From positions 144,791 to 208,790 of the forward strand of contig NZ_PNFA01000009.1 of assembly GCF_002970975.1 (NCBI RefSeq): a stretch of DNA of 64,000 bases. The letters are read 5' to 3'. The stretch is from Microbacterium halophytorum. GTDB taxonomy: Bacteria; Actinomycetota; Actinomycetes; Actinomycetales; Microbacteriaceae. The notes under the pieces are model-generated. The model saw only the letters and a program-made list of their open reading frames with translations, was not told the DNA's origin and did not search any database. A program made the position numbers and the translations under genes. Shown here in pieces: positions 1-8,229 of the stretch (its first letter is position 1; each line of letters opens with the position of its first letter).

Positions 1-33
1 CGGCTGCTCGAGGCGCACCGCAGCGCCGGCTGA
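1..33 (+). CDS. 3' end of a truncated upstream gene
   Basis: The first eleven codons in frame 1 end in TGA at 31-33, giving a C-terminus of RLLEAHRSAG. A strong hairpin starts six bases after the stop, as expected for the end of a plus-strand gene. Nothing can be said about function because almost all of the gene is outside the window. Confidence 0.4.
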   Translation, partial: RLLEAHRSAG

Positions 34-38
34 ACGCG

Positions 39-78
39 GAGAGCACCGGGCCGTGCGTTCGCACGACCCGGTGCTCTC
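39..78. terminator. Bidirectional hairpin between convergent genes
   Basis: Perfect 12-bp inverted repeat GAGAGCACCGGG / CCCGGTGCTCTC around a 16-base loop. It lies between the plus-strand gene ending at 33 and the minus-strand copper ATPase ending at 147, so it can serve both. Confidence 0.75.
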
Positions 79-105
79 CGGTGCCCGCAGGGGCCTCTCG
101 CCCAT

Positions 106-140
106 CCGGATGCGGCGCTCTCGCCGAGCGGCGCATCCGG
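106..140 (-). terminator. Hairpin directly downstream of the copper ATPase
   Basis: The arms CCGGATGCG-CGCTC and GAGCG-CGCATCCGG pair over 15 bp with one mismatch and a 5-base loop, beginning 6 bases after the ATPase stop codon. Confidence 0.6.
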
Positions 141-146
141 AGAGCC

Positions 147-2318
147 TCAGCGGAAGCGGCGCAGCCGGAGGCTGTTCAGCACCACGAAGACCGAACTGAA
201 GGCCATGGCGGCGCCGGCGAGCATCGGCGCGAGCAGGCCGAACGCCGCCAGCGGGATCGCCGCCACGTTGTACGCGAAGGCCCAGAACAGGTTGGTCCGG
301 ATGACGCCGAGCGTCTTCCGCGACAGGCGCACGGCGTCGCCGGCGACGCGCAGGTCGCCGCGCACGAGCGTGAGGTCGCTCGCCTCGATCGCGACGTCGG
401 TGCCCGTGCCCATCGCCATGCCGAGGTCGGCCTGCGCGAGCGCCGCGGCGTCGTTGACGCCGTCGCCGACCATGGCGACGCTGCGCCCCTCGGCCTGCAG
501 GGTCTTCACGACGTCGACCTTGTCGGCCGGGAGCACACCTGCGATCACCCGGTCGATACCGACTTCGGCGGCCACGGCGCGCGCCGGCTCCTCGGCGTCG
601 CCCGTCACGAGGACGGGCTCGAGACCGAGCGCCCGCAGCTCGCGGACGGCTTCCGCCGACGAGGGCTTGATGCGGTCGGACACCGCGAGCACGCCGCGGG
701 CCTTCCCGTCCCACGCGATCGCAACGACCGTCTCACCGCGCGCCGAGGCGGCGTCGAAGGAGGCTCGCAGCTCCGCGCCGAGCGGAGACGCCCAGTCGTC
801 GAGGAGGCGCGGGCGCCCGATCACGACGGCGCGGCCGTCGACGATGCCCTGCGCGCCGAGCCCCTCGAGATTGCGGAAGTCGGTGACCGCTCCCGCCGCC
901 TCGGACGCCTTCGCGATCGCGCGGGCGATCGGGTGCTCCGAACCCGACTCGATCGCGGCCGCGACGCCCAGCACCTCATCCGGGTCCTCCCCCGCGGCCG
1001 GCACGACGGACGTCAGCTCCATCCGGCCCTCGGTCACGGTGCCCGTCTTGTCGAGGACGATCGTGTCGATGCCGCGGGCGCGTTCGAGCGCGTCGGCGTC
1101 CTTGATCAGGATGCCGTTCTTCGCGCCCGTCCCCGTGCCCATCATGAGCGCGAGCGGCGTCGCGAGCCCGAGCGCGCACGGGCAGGCGATGATGAGGACG
1201 GCGACGGCGGCGGTGAACGCGGCCGCGGCCGGCTGGCCGAGCAGGAGCCACGCCGCGAGCGTGACGATGGCGAGGCCGATGACGATCGGGACGAAGATGC
1301 CCGAGATGCGGTCGGCGAGGCGCTGCGCCGCGGCCTTCGACGCCTGCGCGTCCTCGACGAGCTTGGCCATCTGGGCCAGCTGCGTGTCCTTGCCGACGCG
1401 CGTCGCGCGCACGACGATCAGGCCGCCCGCGTTGATCGTGCCGCCCGTGACGTTCGATCCGGGCGCGACCTCGACGGGCACCGGTTCGCCCGTGATCATC
1501 GACTGGTCGACGGCGCTGGAGCCCTCGACCACCGATCCGTCCGTCGCGATCTTCTCACCGGGGCGCACGACGAACTCATCGCCGACCGTCAGAGCGGTCG
1601 CGGGGATGCGCTCCTCGACGCCTCCGCGGCGCACCGCGACGTCCTTCGCGCCCAGGTCCAGCAGGGCGCGCAGCGCGTCGCCCGCGCGGAGCTTGCTGCG
1701 GGCCTCGATGTACCGGCCCGCGAGGATGAACGTCGTCACGCCCGCCGCGGCCTCGAGGTAGATCGAGCCTGACCCGTCGGCGTCGGTCGCGAGCAGCGAC
1801 CAGCCGTGCGTCATGCCGATGTGCCCCGCCGTGCCGAAGAACAGCGCGTACAGGCTCCAGCCGAGCGCGGCGAGGGTGCCGACCGAGACGAGGGTGTCCA
1901 TCGTCGCGGCGCCGTGGCGCAGGTTCGTCCACGCGGCCCGATGGAAGCCCCACCCGCCCCAGATCACGACCGGCACGGCGAGGGCCAACGAGACCCACTG
2001 CCATCCGGGGAACTGGATCGGCGGGATCATCGCGAGGGCGACGACCGGGACGCTCAGGATGATGCTGACGATCAGGCGGTTGCGCAGCGGGGTCAGGTGG
2101 TCTTCCTCGATCTGTTCGAGGGAGGCGCCGTAACCCGCGGACTCGACCGTCGCGATCAGGTCGTCCGTCGTGGTGCCGTCGTCGAAGGCGACGTGCGCCT
2201 TCTCCGAGGCGTAGTTGACCTGGGCGGTGACGCCGTCCATCTTGTTGAGCTTGCGCTCGATGCGGTTCGCGCACGATGCGCACGTCATGCCCTGGATGTC
2301 GAGCTCAAGCTCGGCCAT
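147..2318 (-). CDS. copA: Copper-exporting P1B-type ATPase
   Basis: Membrane ATPase of 723 aa that should export Cu(I) from the cytoplasm. The N-terminal heavy-metal-associated domain carries GMTCASC (residues 10-16). The membrane metal site is CPC near residue 378 within ACPCALGLATP. The phosphorylation motif DKTGT follows near residue 422, and the late TGD and GDGVND motifs of the actuator/ATP-binding parts are present. The last two membrane helices contain YN and MAFSS residues, the Cu(I) signature of the CopA subgroup. GGAGG lies just upstream of the chosen ATG. It lies 75 bp downstream of the chaperone gene, so both probably form one copper-induced operon behind the palindrome at 2656-2672. 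Confidence 0.93.
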   Translation of the reverse strand: MAELELDIQGMTCASCANRIERKLNKMDGVTAQVNYASEKAHVAFDDGTTTDDLIATVESAGYGASLEQIEEDHLTPLRNRLIVSIILSVPVVALAMIPPIQFPGWQWVSLALAVPVVIWGGWGFHRAAWTNLRHGAATMDTLVSVGTLAALGWSLYALFFGTAGHIGMTHGWSLLATDADGSGSIYLEAAAGVTTFILAGRYIEARSKLRAGDALRALLDLGAKDVAVRRGGVEERIPATALTVGDEFVVRPGEKIATDGSVVEGSSAVDQSMITGEPVPVEVAPGSNVTGGTINAGGLIVVRATRVGKDTQLAQMAKLVEDAQASKAAAQRLADRISGIFVPIVIGLAIVTLAAWLLLGQPAAAAFTAAVAVLIIACPCALGLATPLALMMGTGTGAKNGILIKDADALERARGIDTIVLDKTGTVTEGRMELTSVVPAAGEDPDEVLGVAAAIESGSEHPIARAIAKASEAAGAVTDFRNLEGLGAQGIVDGRAVVIGRPRLLDDWASPLGAELRASFDAASARGETVVAIAWDGKARGVLAVSDRIKPSSAEAVRELRALGLEPVLVTGDAEEPARAVAAEVGIDRVIAGVLPADKVDVVKTLQAEGRSVAMVGDGVNDAAALAQADLGMAMGTGTDVAIEASDLTLVRGDLRVAGDAVRLSRKTLGVIRTNLFWAFAYNVAAIPLAAFGLLAPMLAGAAMAFSSVFVVLNSLRLRRFR

Positions 2319-2393
2319 GATGCCTCCATTATGCGGTGGTCGATGAAGATCTTCGGCGACCCGGATGCGGCGGCCCCGCCGGGTCGCGCCGGT

Positions 2394-2612
2394 TCAGCCG
2401 CGGTCGGCCGGTGCGGCGAGCGCATAGCCCGCCTCCTCGACCGCCGCGGCGACGGCGGCGTCATCCACCTGCTCGGCGGTGACGGTGAGGAGGCCGCTGG
2501 CGAGGTCGACGTCGACGCCGGAGACGCCGGGAACCTCGGAGACCTCCTCCGTGACGCTCATCACGCAGTGCTGGCAGGTCATTCCTTCGACGGTGTAGTT
2601 CTTCGTGGCCAT
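2394..2612 (-). CDS. copZ: Copper chaperone (CopZ-like HMA protein)
   Basis: Small 72-aa cytoplasmic protein consisting of one heavy-metal-associated domain. GMTCQHC sits near residues 8-14 and the beta-alpha-beta pattern follows (VSEVPGV, VDLASGLLTV, AAVEEAGY). It should bind Cu(I) and pass it to the CopA ATPase encoded just downstream. The start at 2612 is preferred because GGAAGG precedes it; an upstream in-frame ATG would add 13 residues of no HMA character. First gene of the copper operon. Confidence 0.9.
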   Translation of the reverse strand: MATKNYTVEGMTCQHCVMSVTEEVSEVPGVSGVDVDLASGLLTVTAEQVDDAAVAAAVEEAGYALAAPADRG

Positions 2613-2655
2613 GATGGGTCCTTCCCTCGGTGTGCCGTACATCGGTGACAACAGG

Positions 2656-2672
2656 ATACCCCCCTGGGGTAT
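2656..2672. promoter_or_regulatory. CsoR-type copper operator
   Basis: Perfect inverted repeat ATACCCC-CCT-GGGGTAT, 44 bp upstream of copZ. This matches the GC-tract palindrome flanked by TA bound by CsoR-family copper sensors. A CsoR-family gene lies at 63504-63779, separated by the prophage. Repression of copZA relieved by Cu(I) is inferred. Confidence 0.75.
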
Positions 2673-2794
2673 TCCCGCACCAGCCCGAGATCTTCGATTC
2701 CGGGCGCGGCTGACGGGACGGACGCCGCCCTGAGCGGATCCGCGCCCGCCCTACGGACCGTCCCCCGCGGCGCGGCCGCCGCTCCCCGGTCCGG

Positions 2795-3550
2795 TCAGCG
2801 TGCCGCGGCCGCGTACCGCTCCGCCGCCGTCGCGACGCGCGTCTGGTAGTCGAGGGTGTCGTTGTACGAGCGGATGGCCCGGATCCACTGCTCGCCGTCG
2901 GCGAGGGTTCCGTCGAGCCGACACAGGTAGCGGGCCGCCGTCGCCGCCGCGTCGTCGATGCTGTGCGGGTCGGCACGGCCGTCGCCCGAGGCGTCGACGG
3001 CCCAGCGCGCCCACGTCTCCGGGATGAACTGCATCGGCCCCACCGCGCGGTCCCAGGCGGCATCGCCGTCGAAGGCACCGCCGTCGGTGTCGGGGATCGC
3101 CATCGTCTCGTTCGTGCCGTCGAGCGGGATGCCGACGATCGCCGGGCGCGCGACGCCGTCCGCGTCGATCGCACCGCCCTGCAGCGTGCCGTGGTGGCTC
3201 TCGACCCAGCCGATGCCCGCGAGCGTGTTCCAGCCGACGGCGCATCCCTCCGTGCCGGCGCCCACGTCTGCCGCGGCGTATGCGGCGAGCGCGCGCTCCG
3301 GGATGCCCGTCGCCTGCGCGGTCTCGGCGAGCCACGCGGGGTCGGCCGTTCCATCCTCGGCGGTCGGAGCGGCGGCGGGCGTCGCGACCTCGGCGCTCGT
3401 GCCGGAGTCGCCGGGGAAGCCGCCGGAATCGCGCGGCGCGAGCACGACCGTCGCGATCAGCGCCGCGACGCCGAGCACGGCCAGCAGCGCGATGGCACCG
3501 ACGACGATGGCCGCGCCGACGGCGACCTTGGCCCCGCGCGTCGCTCCCAC
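2795..3550 (-). CDS. Membrane-anchored lytic transglycosylase
   Basis: Protein of 251 aa with a hydrophobic segment at about residues 8-38 that should anchor it outside the membrane, then an Ala/Thr-rich linker, then a lysozyme-like domain. The catalytic Glu is likely in WVESHHG, followed by GPMQFIPETW and the tail SYNDTLDY, the layout of MltB/SLT-type transglycosylases that cut the glycan strand of peptidoglycan. The start is GTG; a GACAAT hexamer 6 nt upstream could be a -10 for a leaderless mRNA, but this is weak. Host cell-wall remodelling is the likely role. Confidence 0.82.
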   Translation of the reverse strand: MGATRGAKVAVGAAIVVGAIALLAVLGVAALIATVVLAPRDSGGFPGDSGTSAEVATPAAAPTAEDGTADPAWLAETAQATGIPERALAAYAAADVGAGTEGCAVGWNTLAGIGWVESHHGTLQGGAIDADGVARPAIVGIPLDGTNETMAIPDTDGGAFDGDAAWDRAVGPMQFIPETWARWAVDASGDGRADPHSIDDAAATAARYLCRLDGTLADGEQWIRAIRSYNDTLDYQTRVATAAERYAAAAR

Positions 3551-3654
3551 CGCACCATTGTCGCGCGCTCCCCCAGGGGAAAGCCGAGTGCGCCCTCAGC
3601 CCGACGCGCGGGAGACCGGCGCCCGCACGCCCGCGCCGGCGGGCCGCCCGCGGG

Positions 3655-4377
3655 TCACGTCGCGTTCCACAGGTTCCGGTAGTAGGCGGCGCGCACCGGA
3701 TCCGGATCGATCCCGTACGCCTCGAGGAAGGCGTCGTCCCAGCCGGGCCCGTAATTCCATTCGAGGCTCATCGCCGACACCGCGATGTCGGCCCACCGGT
3801 CGCCGACGCCGAGCGAGCCGAGGTCGACGTGTGCGGCCCAGGCGCCGTCCTCGGAGAGCAGCGTGTTGGGCGCACAGGCGTCGCCGTGGCAGACCACGAG
3901 GCGATCAGCGCTCGGCGGTTCGCGCAGCTCGGCGGGCACGTCGATGCTCCGTGCCGCGGCGCGGGCGAGGCGCGAGGGAACGGACCAGTCGAAGGGGCAT
4001 TCACCGACAGGGAGGGCGTCGTGCAGCGCACGCAGCCCGGCGCCGATCGCCCTCACCGCCGTTGCGGGCTCCGCGCTCCAGCGCGGCGCCACAGCCGATT
4101 CACCGCCGAACGCCTCGGTGACCAGCCATTCCTCATCCGGACTCTCGCCCTGTTCGACCACCTCCGGGACGGGCGTCCATCGGCCGGCCCAGGCCAGGCG
4201 GTCCGCCTCATCGGCCATGCTCGCTTCGTCGTGCCGCGGGCCGTGCTTGATGAACCGTCCGCCCGCACGCCACGTCACCCCGCCGAGCTGATTGAGCCAC
4301 ACGGGAACGAGGTCGGCGCCGCCCGCCAGGGCACGGACCCTCGGAGGAACGGGGAGGCCGCCGTCGGGAATGGTCAC
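3655..4377 (-). CDS. APH(3')-like aminoglycoside phosphotransferase family protein
   Basis: 240-aa kinase-fold protein. It has the Brenner motif HGDACAPN and a downstream Mg-binding segment HVDLGSLGVGDRWAD, close in form to the HGDACLPN / DCGRLGVADR motifs of aminoglycoside 3'-phosphotransferases. It should transfer phosphate from ATP or GTP to a hydroxyl of a small molecule; whether that is an aminoglycoside cannot be read from sequence. A TAGTCT element ends 6 nt before the GTG start (4384-4389), so the transcript is probably leaderless. Its neighbours do not suggest a pathway. Confidence 0.8.
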   Translation of the reverse strand: MTIPDGGLPVPPRVRALAGGADLVPVWLNQLGGVTWRAGGRFIKHGPRHDEASMADEADRLAWAGRWTPVPEVVEQGESPDEEWLVTEAFGGESAVAPRWSAEPATAVRAIGAGLRALHDALPVGECPFDWSVPSRLARAAARSIDVPAELREPPSADRLVVCHGDACAPNTLLSEDGAWAAHVDLGSLGVGDRWADIAVSAMSLEWNYGPGWDDAFLEAYGIDPDPVRAAYYRNLWNAT

Positions 4378-4383
4378 CCGCGC

Positions 4384-4389
4384 AGACTA
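4384..4389 (-). promoter_or_regulatory. -10 element of a leaderless promoter (phosphotransferase gene)
   Basis: TAGTCT on the minus strand, followed by six bases and then the GTG start codon. No Shine-Dalgarno fits in between. Confidence 0.5.
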
Positions 4390-4542
4390 CACAGGCACGT
4401 CGCACCACCGCCCGCGGGTGAGGCCGGGCCGCCCCGGCCCGCCAGCGATGAGAGGCTGTGCTCACGGCATCGAGCGGCCGCCGGCCCGGCGTCGCTCAAC
4501 GGCTTCGACCACCGCCGCCCACCGCACGACGAAGGAGAACTG

Positions 4543-5214
4543 ATGGCAAGCACCATCGGGGAGATGCTCCCCCTCGCGCTCGGAGTCGCGATCAGCCCGA
4601 TCCCGATCATCGCCGCCATCCTGATGCTGCTCTCGCCGAAGGCGCGCGTGACGAGCATCGGGTTCCTTCTCGGCTGGGTCATCGGCATCATCGCCGCCGT
4701 CACCGCGTTCACGCTGCTGTCGTCGGTGCTCCCGGAGAGCGACCCCGACGCCTCCAAGCCGATCCGGGGCGTCGTCCAGCTCGTCCTGGGCGCCCTGCTG
4801 TTCCTGCTGGCGCTGAAGCAGTGGCGGGGGCGCCCCGCACCCGGCGAGGAGGCCGCGCTGCCCGCCTGGATGAAGGCGATCGACACGTTCTCCTTCGTCG
4901 CCGCATTCGGCCTCGGTTTCCTGCTGTCGGCGCTGAACCCGAAGAACCTGATCATGGCCGCCGGGGCGGGCACCGACATCGGCGCGGCCGGACTGCCGAC
5001 GGAAGCGGTCATCGTCGTGATCGCGGTCTACACCCTGATCGCGGCCTCGACCGTCCTGATCCCCGTCGCCGGATACCTCGTCGCCGCGCAGAAGCTCAGC
5101 GGCGCGCTCGACGCGCTGCGCGACTGGCTCACCAAGGAGAACGCAGTCATCATGACGGTGCTGCTGCTCGTGATCGGCGTCTCCCTGGTCGGCAAGGGCA
5201 TCGGCAGCTTCTGA
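4543..5214 (+). CDS. GAP-family (LysE-like) membrane protein
   Basis: Integral membrane protein of 223 aa with about six hydrophobic helices (residues 10-28, 38-58, 75-92, 112-130, 145-170, 198-220). The sequence around SALNPKN and the N-terminal ISPIPI resembles the GAP/Sap family related to LysE exporters, found mainly in Actinobacteria. The ATG follows GAAGGAG by 6 bases. Substrate unknown; export of a small molecule is a family-based guess. Confidence 0.72.
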   Translation: MASTIGEMLPLALGVAISPIPIIAAILMLLSPKARVTSIGFLLGWVIGIIAAVTAFTLLSSVLPESDPDASKPIRGVVQLVLGALLFLLALKQWRGRPAPGEEAALPAWMKAIDTFSFVAAFGLGFLLSALNPKNLIMAAGAGTDIGAAGLPTEAVIVVIAVYTLIAASTVLIPVAGYLVAAQKLSGALDALRDWLTKENAVIMTVLLLVIGVSLVGKGIGSF

Positions 5215-5275
5215 CCGCGGCGGGCGGGGCGGGGATGTCGGGGTATCCCCCTTTCGGAGCGGGCCCGCGCGTCAC

Positions 5276-5281
5276 TAGCGT
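5276..5281 (+). promoter_or_regulatory. -10 element of a leaderless promoter (serine hydrolase gene)
   Basis: TAGCGT, six bases, then the GTG start at 5288. Confidence 0.5.
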
Positions 5282-5287
5282 GGGGCC

Positions 5288-6409
5288 GTGGACACACGGG
5301 CTGAGGACGCACCGCGCGCGCTGCGCGCCGTCATGGACGACCACATCGCACGGGGCACGGCACCGGGGATCTCGGTCACGACCGGCACCCCCGGCGGCGA
5401 TATCGAGACGATCACGGCGGGTGACCTCGCGGCGGACGCGATCGTGCGCATCCAGTCGATGACGAAGCCCGTCACGGCGGTGGCGGCGCTGCGGATGGTG
5501 CAGGACGGGCGGTTGGGCCTGGACGATCCCATCGAGGCGTGGCTGCCCGAGCTCGCCGATCGCCGCGTGCTGCGCACGCCGACGTCATCCCTCGACGACA
5601 CCGAGCCCGCCGAGCGGCCGATCACGCTGCGGCACCTGCTGACGAACACGTCGGGATACGGGATGATGACCGCCCCGTGCCCCCTGCAGGACGCGATGAT
5701 CGCGAACCGGACGCAGGCGGGCCAGGAACCGGTCGAGCTCGGCGCGCAGGAGTGGCTGGAGGCCGTGGCGTCGCTGCCGCTCGCGTTCCCTCCGGGCACG
5801 GGCTGGCGCTACCACCACTCGTTCGGCCTGCTCGGCATCCTGCTCTCGCGCGTCGCGGGCGGCCCGCTCGAGGGGCACCTGCGCGAGTCGCTGTTCGAGC
5901 CGCTGGGCATGGCCGACACGGGGTTCGTCGTGCCGCAGGAGGACGCGCATCGCCTCCCGGCCGCGCACCGCCACGACCGCGACGGCGCGCTGGTGCAGTC
6001 GGAGCCCGCCGGCGCCGGCTTCTACGTCGCGCCGGCCGCGTTCGACCTCAGCCACGCGGAGCTCGTGTCAACGGCCGCGGACTATTCGGCCTTCGCGCAC
6101 ATGCTGGCCGACGGCGGACGGCATGGGGGCCGGACGATCCTCGATCCGGGCCTGCTCTCCCAACTGCGCACGGACCAGGTCCCGGATGCGGCCAAGGCAG
6201 CCGACAGCTTCTTCCCGGGGTTCTGGGACGGCACCGGGTGGGGATGGGGTGTGTCTGTGCTGACGTCGGGGCCGCACGCGGGGCGGTACGGCTGGTCGGG
6301 CGGCTTGGGAACCGACATGTACATCGACCCCGACGGGTCGTTCCTGGTCATCCTGACGCAGGTCGAGATGGGCCCCGAAGTGATGGGGCTGTTCGCGGAC
6401 CTGCAGTAG
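5288..6409 (+). CDS. Serine hydrolase, class C beta-lactamase / esterase fold
   Basis: 373-aa protein without a visible signal peptide, so likely cytoplasmic. The nucleophile is in SMTK (about residues 58-61), followed by a YGM segment at the expected position of the second motif and a C-terminal WSGGLGTDMYIDP region that replaces KTG. This pattern is typical of beta-lactamase-fold esterases (EstB-like) and D-aminopeptidase relatives. Substrate unknown. Start assigned to GTG because of the leaderless -10 at 5276. Confidence 0.8.
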   Translation: MDTRAEDAPRALRAVMDDHIARGTAPGISVTTGTPGGDIETITAGDLAADAIVRIQSMTKPVTAVAALRMVQDGRLGLDDPIEAWLPELADRRVLRTPTSSLDDTEPAERPITLRHLLTNTSGYGMMTAPCPLQDAMIANRTQAGQEPVELGAQEWLEAVASLPLAFPPGTGWRYHHSFGLLGILLSRVAGGPLEGHLRESLFEPLGMADTGFVVPQEDAHRLPAAHRHDRDGALVQSEPAGAGFYVAPAAFDLSHAELVSTAADYSAFAHMLADGGRHGGRTILDPGLLSQLRTDQVPDAAKAADSFFPGFWDGTGWGWGVSVLTSGPHAGRYGWSGGLGTDMYIDPDGSFLVILTQVEMGPEVMGLFADLQ

Positions 6410-6426
6410 TGGCCCCGTCCAGCGCG

Positions 6427-7188
6427 TCAGCGCGTGCGCAGACTCGAGGGCGGTGACCGGAAGGCCCGAGTGAAGGCGTACGAGAACGCAGCCGGCGTGG
6501 CGTAGCCGAGCCTCCCAGCGACCTCGCTGACGTTCTGGTGCCGCAGCATCGGAACCGCGGACAACAGCCGGGCGCGCGACCGCCATGCGCCGGGGCTCAT
6601 TCCGACGTCCTCGCGGAACCGCCGAGAGAAGGTGCGCTCGCTCATTCCCGCGTCGCGCGCCCACACGACGTTCCCGACCGCGAGGTCCGGGTCGGCGAGA
6701 TACCGACGGCACAGCTCGGTGAACGGTGCCGCGCGCGGGATCGGAATGTGCAGGGGCACCTCTCGCAATCGGGACGCTTCGTGAAGGACGAGTTCCAGTA
6801 CGGCCCCGTCGCGCTCGCTCAGCGCATCACGGGGGTCGATGTCGGAGGCAGCCAGCAGCAGCTCCCGCAGGAGAGGGCCGACCTCGACGACCCGGCATTC
6901 ATCAGGCCACCAGGTGACCACCGCGGGGTCGACGTAGAGGCTGTTGGTCTCGACGTCGAGCATGCGCACCTGGTGCCGCGTGCCCGGAGGGATCAGCGCC
7001 GCCCGCTCCCCCGGCACCGTCCACGCCCCGTGATCGGTCTCGACGAGCATCGTCCCCGTCGCCGCATAGAGGAGCTGCGCTCGCCGATGCTCGTGCCAGA
7101 GGAGCAGATGCCCGGGCGGATAGGAGGTCGCGATCGGCAGCACCGGTACCGGCAGCGCGTCGACTTCCGCAAGCATCACGTTCCGCAC
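6427..7188 (-). CDS. AraC-family transcription regulator
   Basis: 253-aa regulator. The N-terminal half is a cupin-like ligand domain (HEHRRAQLLYAATG..., PPGTRHQV). The C-terminal half contains two helix-turn-helix motifs (VVWARDAGMSERTFSRRFRE and VSEVAGRLGYATPAAFSYAF) of the AraC type. It is transcribed divergently from the sulfite-exporter-like gene at 7264 with only 75 bp between starts, so it probably controls that gene. GTG start at 7188; an ATG 12 bases further on is an alternative. Confidence 0.88.
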   Translation of the reverse strand: MRNVMLAEVDALPVPVLPIATSYPPGHLLLWHEHRRAQLLYAATGTMLVETDHGAWTVPGERAALIPPGTRHQVRMLDVETNSLYVDPAVVTWWPDECRVVEVGPLLRELLLAASDIDPRDALSERDGAVLELVLHEASRLREVPLHIPIPRAAPFTELCRRYLADPDLAVGNVVWARDAGMSERTFSRRFREDVGMSPGAWRSRARLLSAVPMLRHQNVSEVAGRLGYATPAAFSYAFTRAFRSPPSSLRTR

Positions 7189-7263
7189 CCGATCAGGCTA
7201 GCGGCCGGAACTCGACTGTTCCTGCCCCACATTCGAATGCGCGCAGTTCAACGGCTCGCTGAG

Positions 7264-8088
7264 ATGGGTTCAGTGATCGTCCTCGCGCTCGTCCTCATCG
7301 GAGTCCTGACCGGCCTGACCACCGTGCTGTTCGGTTTCGGAGGAGGATTCGTCACCGTCCCCGTCATCATCTGGGTCGACGCGGCAGTCGGCTCCGACGT
7401 CGGGACGGTAGCCGTCGCAACGTCCGCGATCGTCATGGTCGTGAACGCCGCTGTCGCCACCGCGGCTGCGCCTCGCCCCGTTCTCGCCCGTCTCCGCGGG
7501 CGGGGCGCGCTCCTGTGCCTGCTCGCCGCAGGCGGGCTGTTCGGTGCTCTGGCCGCCCTGGAGGCCCCCGCGGAGGTGAACTCGTGGGGCTTCGTGATCT
7601 ACGTGGCGGTCACGATCGTCGACGCGCTCGCCCGGCCCGGCTTCCTACGGTCCGCGGATGCCCCGAGTGACGAAGCGCCATGGCGAGCGATCCCGACCGC
7701 CCTCGGCGCGCCCATCGGTGCGGTTGCGTCGTTCCTCGGCGTCGGCGGCAGTGTCATGACCGTACCGCTCATGCGCCGCGCAGGCCTCCCGATGAGGTAC
7801 GCCGCCGCCCTCGCGAACCCTCTGACTCTCGCGATCATCGTCCCCGCCGCGGCCGTCTTCCTGTTCGCCCGTCGCCTCTCCGATAGCCATGGTGCGCTGC
7901 TCCCCGTCGGCGTCGTCGACCTCGGCGCAGCCGCCCTCCTCCTCGCCGGAGCGATTCCCGTCATCGTCGCGGTGCGCCGCCGCCCGCCGTACATTCCCGA
8001 CCGAGTCCACGCCCGGGCGTACGTAGGTCTGCTCGCCGTCGTGGTGGCAGTTATGCTCATCCCCCTGCTCCGGACGCGCGGCGCGTAG
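7264..8088 (+). CDS. TauE/SafE-type (TSUP) anion exporter
   Basis: 274-aa membrane protein with about eight hydrophobic segments arranged as two repeats. Each repeat contains the glycine-rich helix start typical of the TSUP family (GLTTVLFGFGGGFVTVPVI and AVASFLGVGGSVMTVPLM). TSUP proteins move sulfite, sulfonates or other small organic anions out of the cell. An in-frame ATG at 7237 is an alternative start. Likely regulated by the divergent AraC protein. Confidence 0.85.
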   Translation: MGSVIVLALVLIGVLTGLTTVLFGFGGGFVTVPVIIWVDAAVGSDVGTVAVATSAIVMVVNAAVATAAAPRPVLARLRGRGALLCLLAAGGLFGALAALEAPAEVNSWGFVIYVAVTIVDALARPGFLRSADAPSDEAPWRAIPTALGAPIGAVASFLGVGGSVMTVPLMRRAGLPMRYAAALANPLTLAIIVPAAAVFLFARRLSDSHGALLPVGVVDLGAAALLLAGAIPVIVAVRRRPPYIPDRVHARAYVGLLAVVVAVMLIPLLRTRGA

Positions 8089-8229
8089 CCGTTCAGAGCG
8101 GCTTCGTGCGCGCGAGGCTTCCCAGCAGCACGGATCGGCGGCGCCTCCTCTGGCTTTGCGGCACCGCCCTGAGCGTGCGTGGCGGGCAACCGAGCGCGTG
8201 ACACCGGTCGCCCGCCGCGCGGGCTCGCG

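Noticed and set aside
81..1772. Long plus-strand open frames opposite the copper ATPase
   Set aside because: Arg/Gly/His-rich shadow of copA, a common effect of very GC-rich genes. No ribosome-binding site or family motif.
5236..5252. GGGGTATCCCCC before the serine hydrolase gene as a second copper operator
   Set aside because: It contains one half of the CsoR-type palindrome but not the full ATACCCC-N3-GGGGTAT arrangement, and the downstream gene has no copper link.
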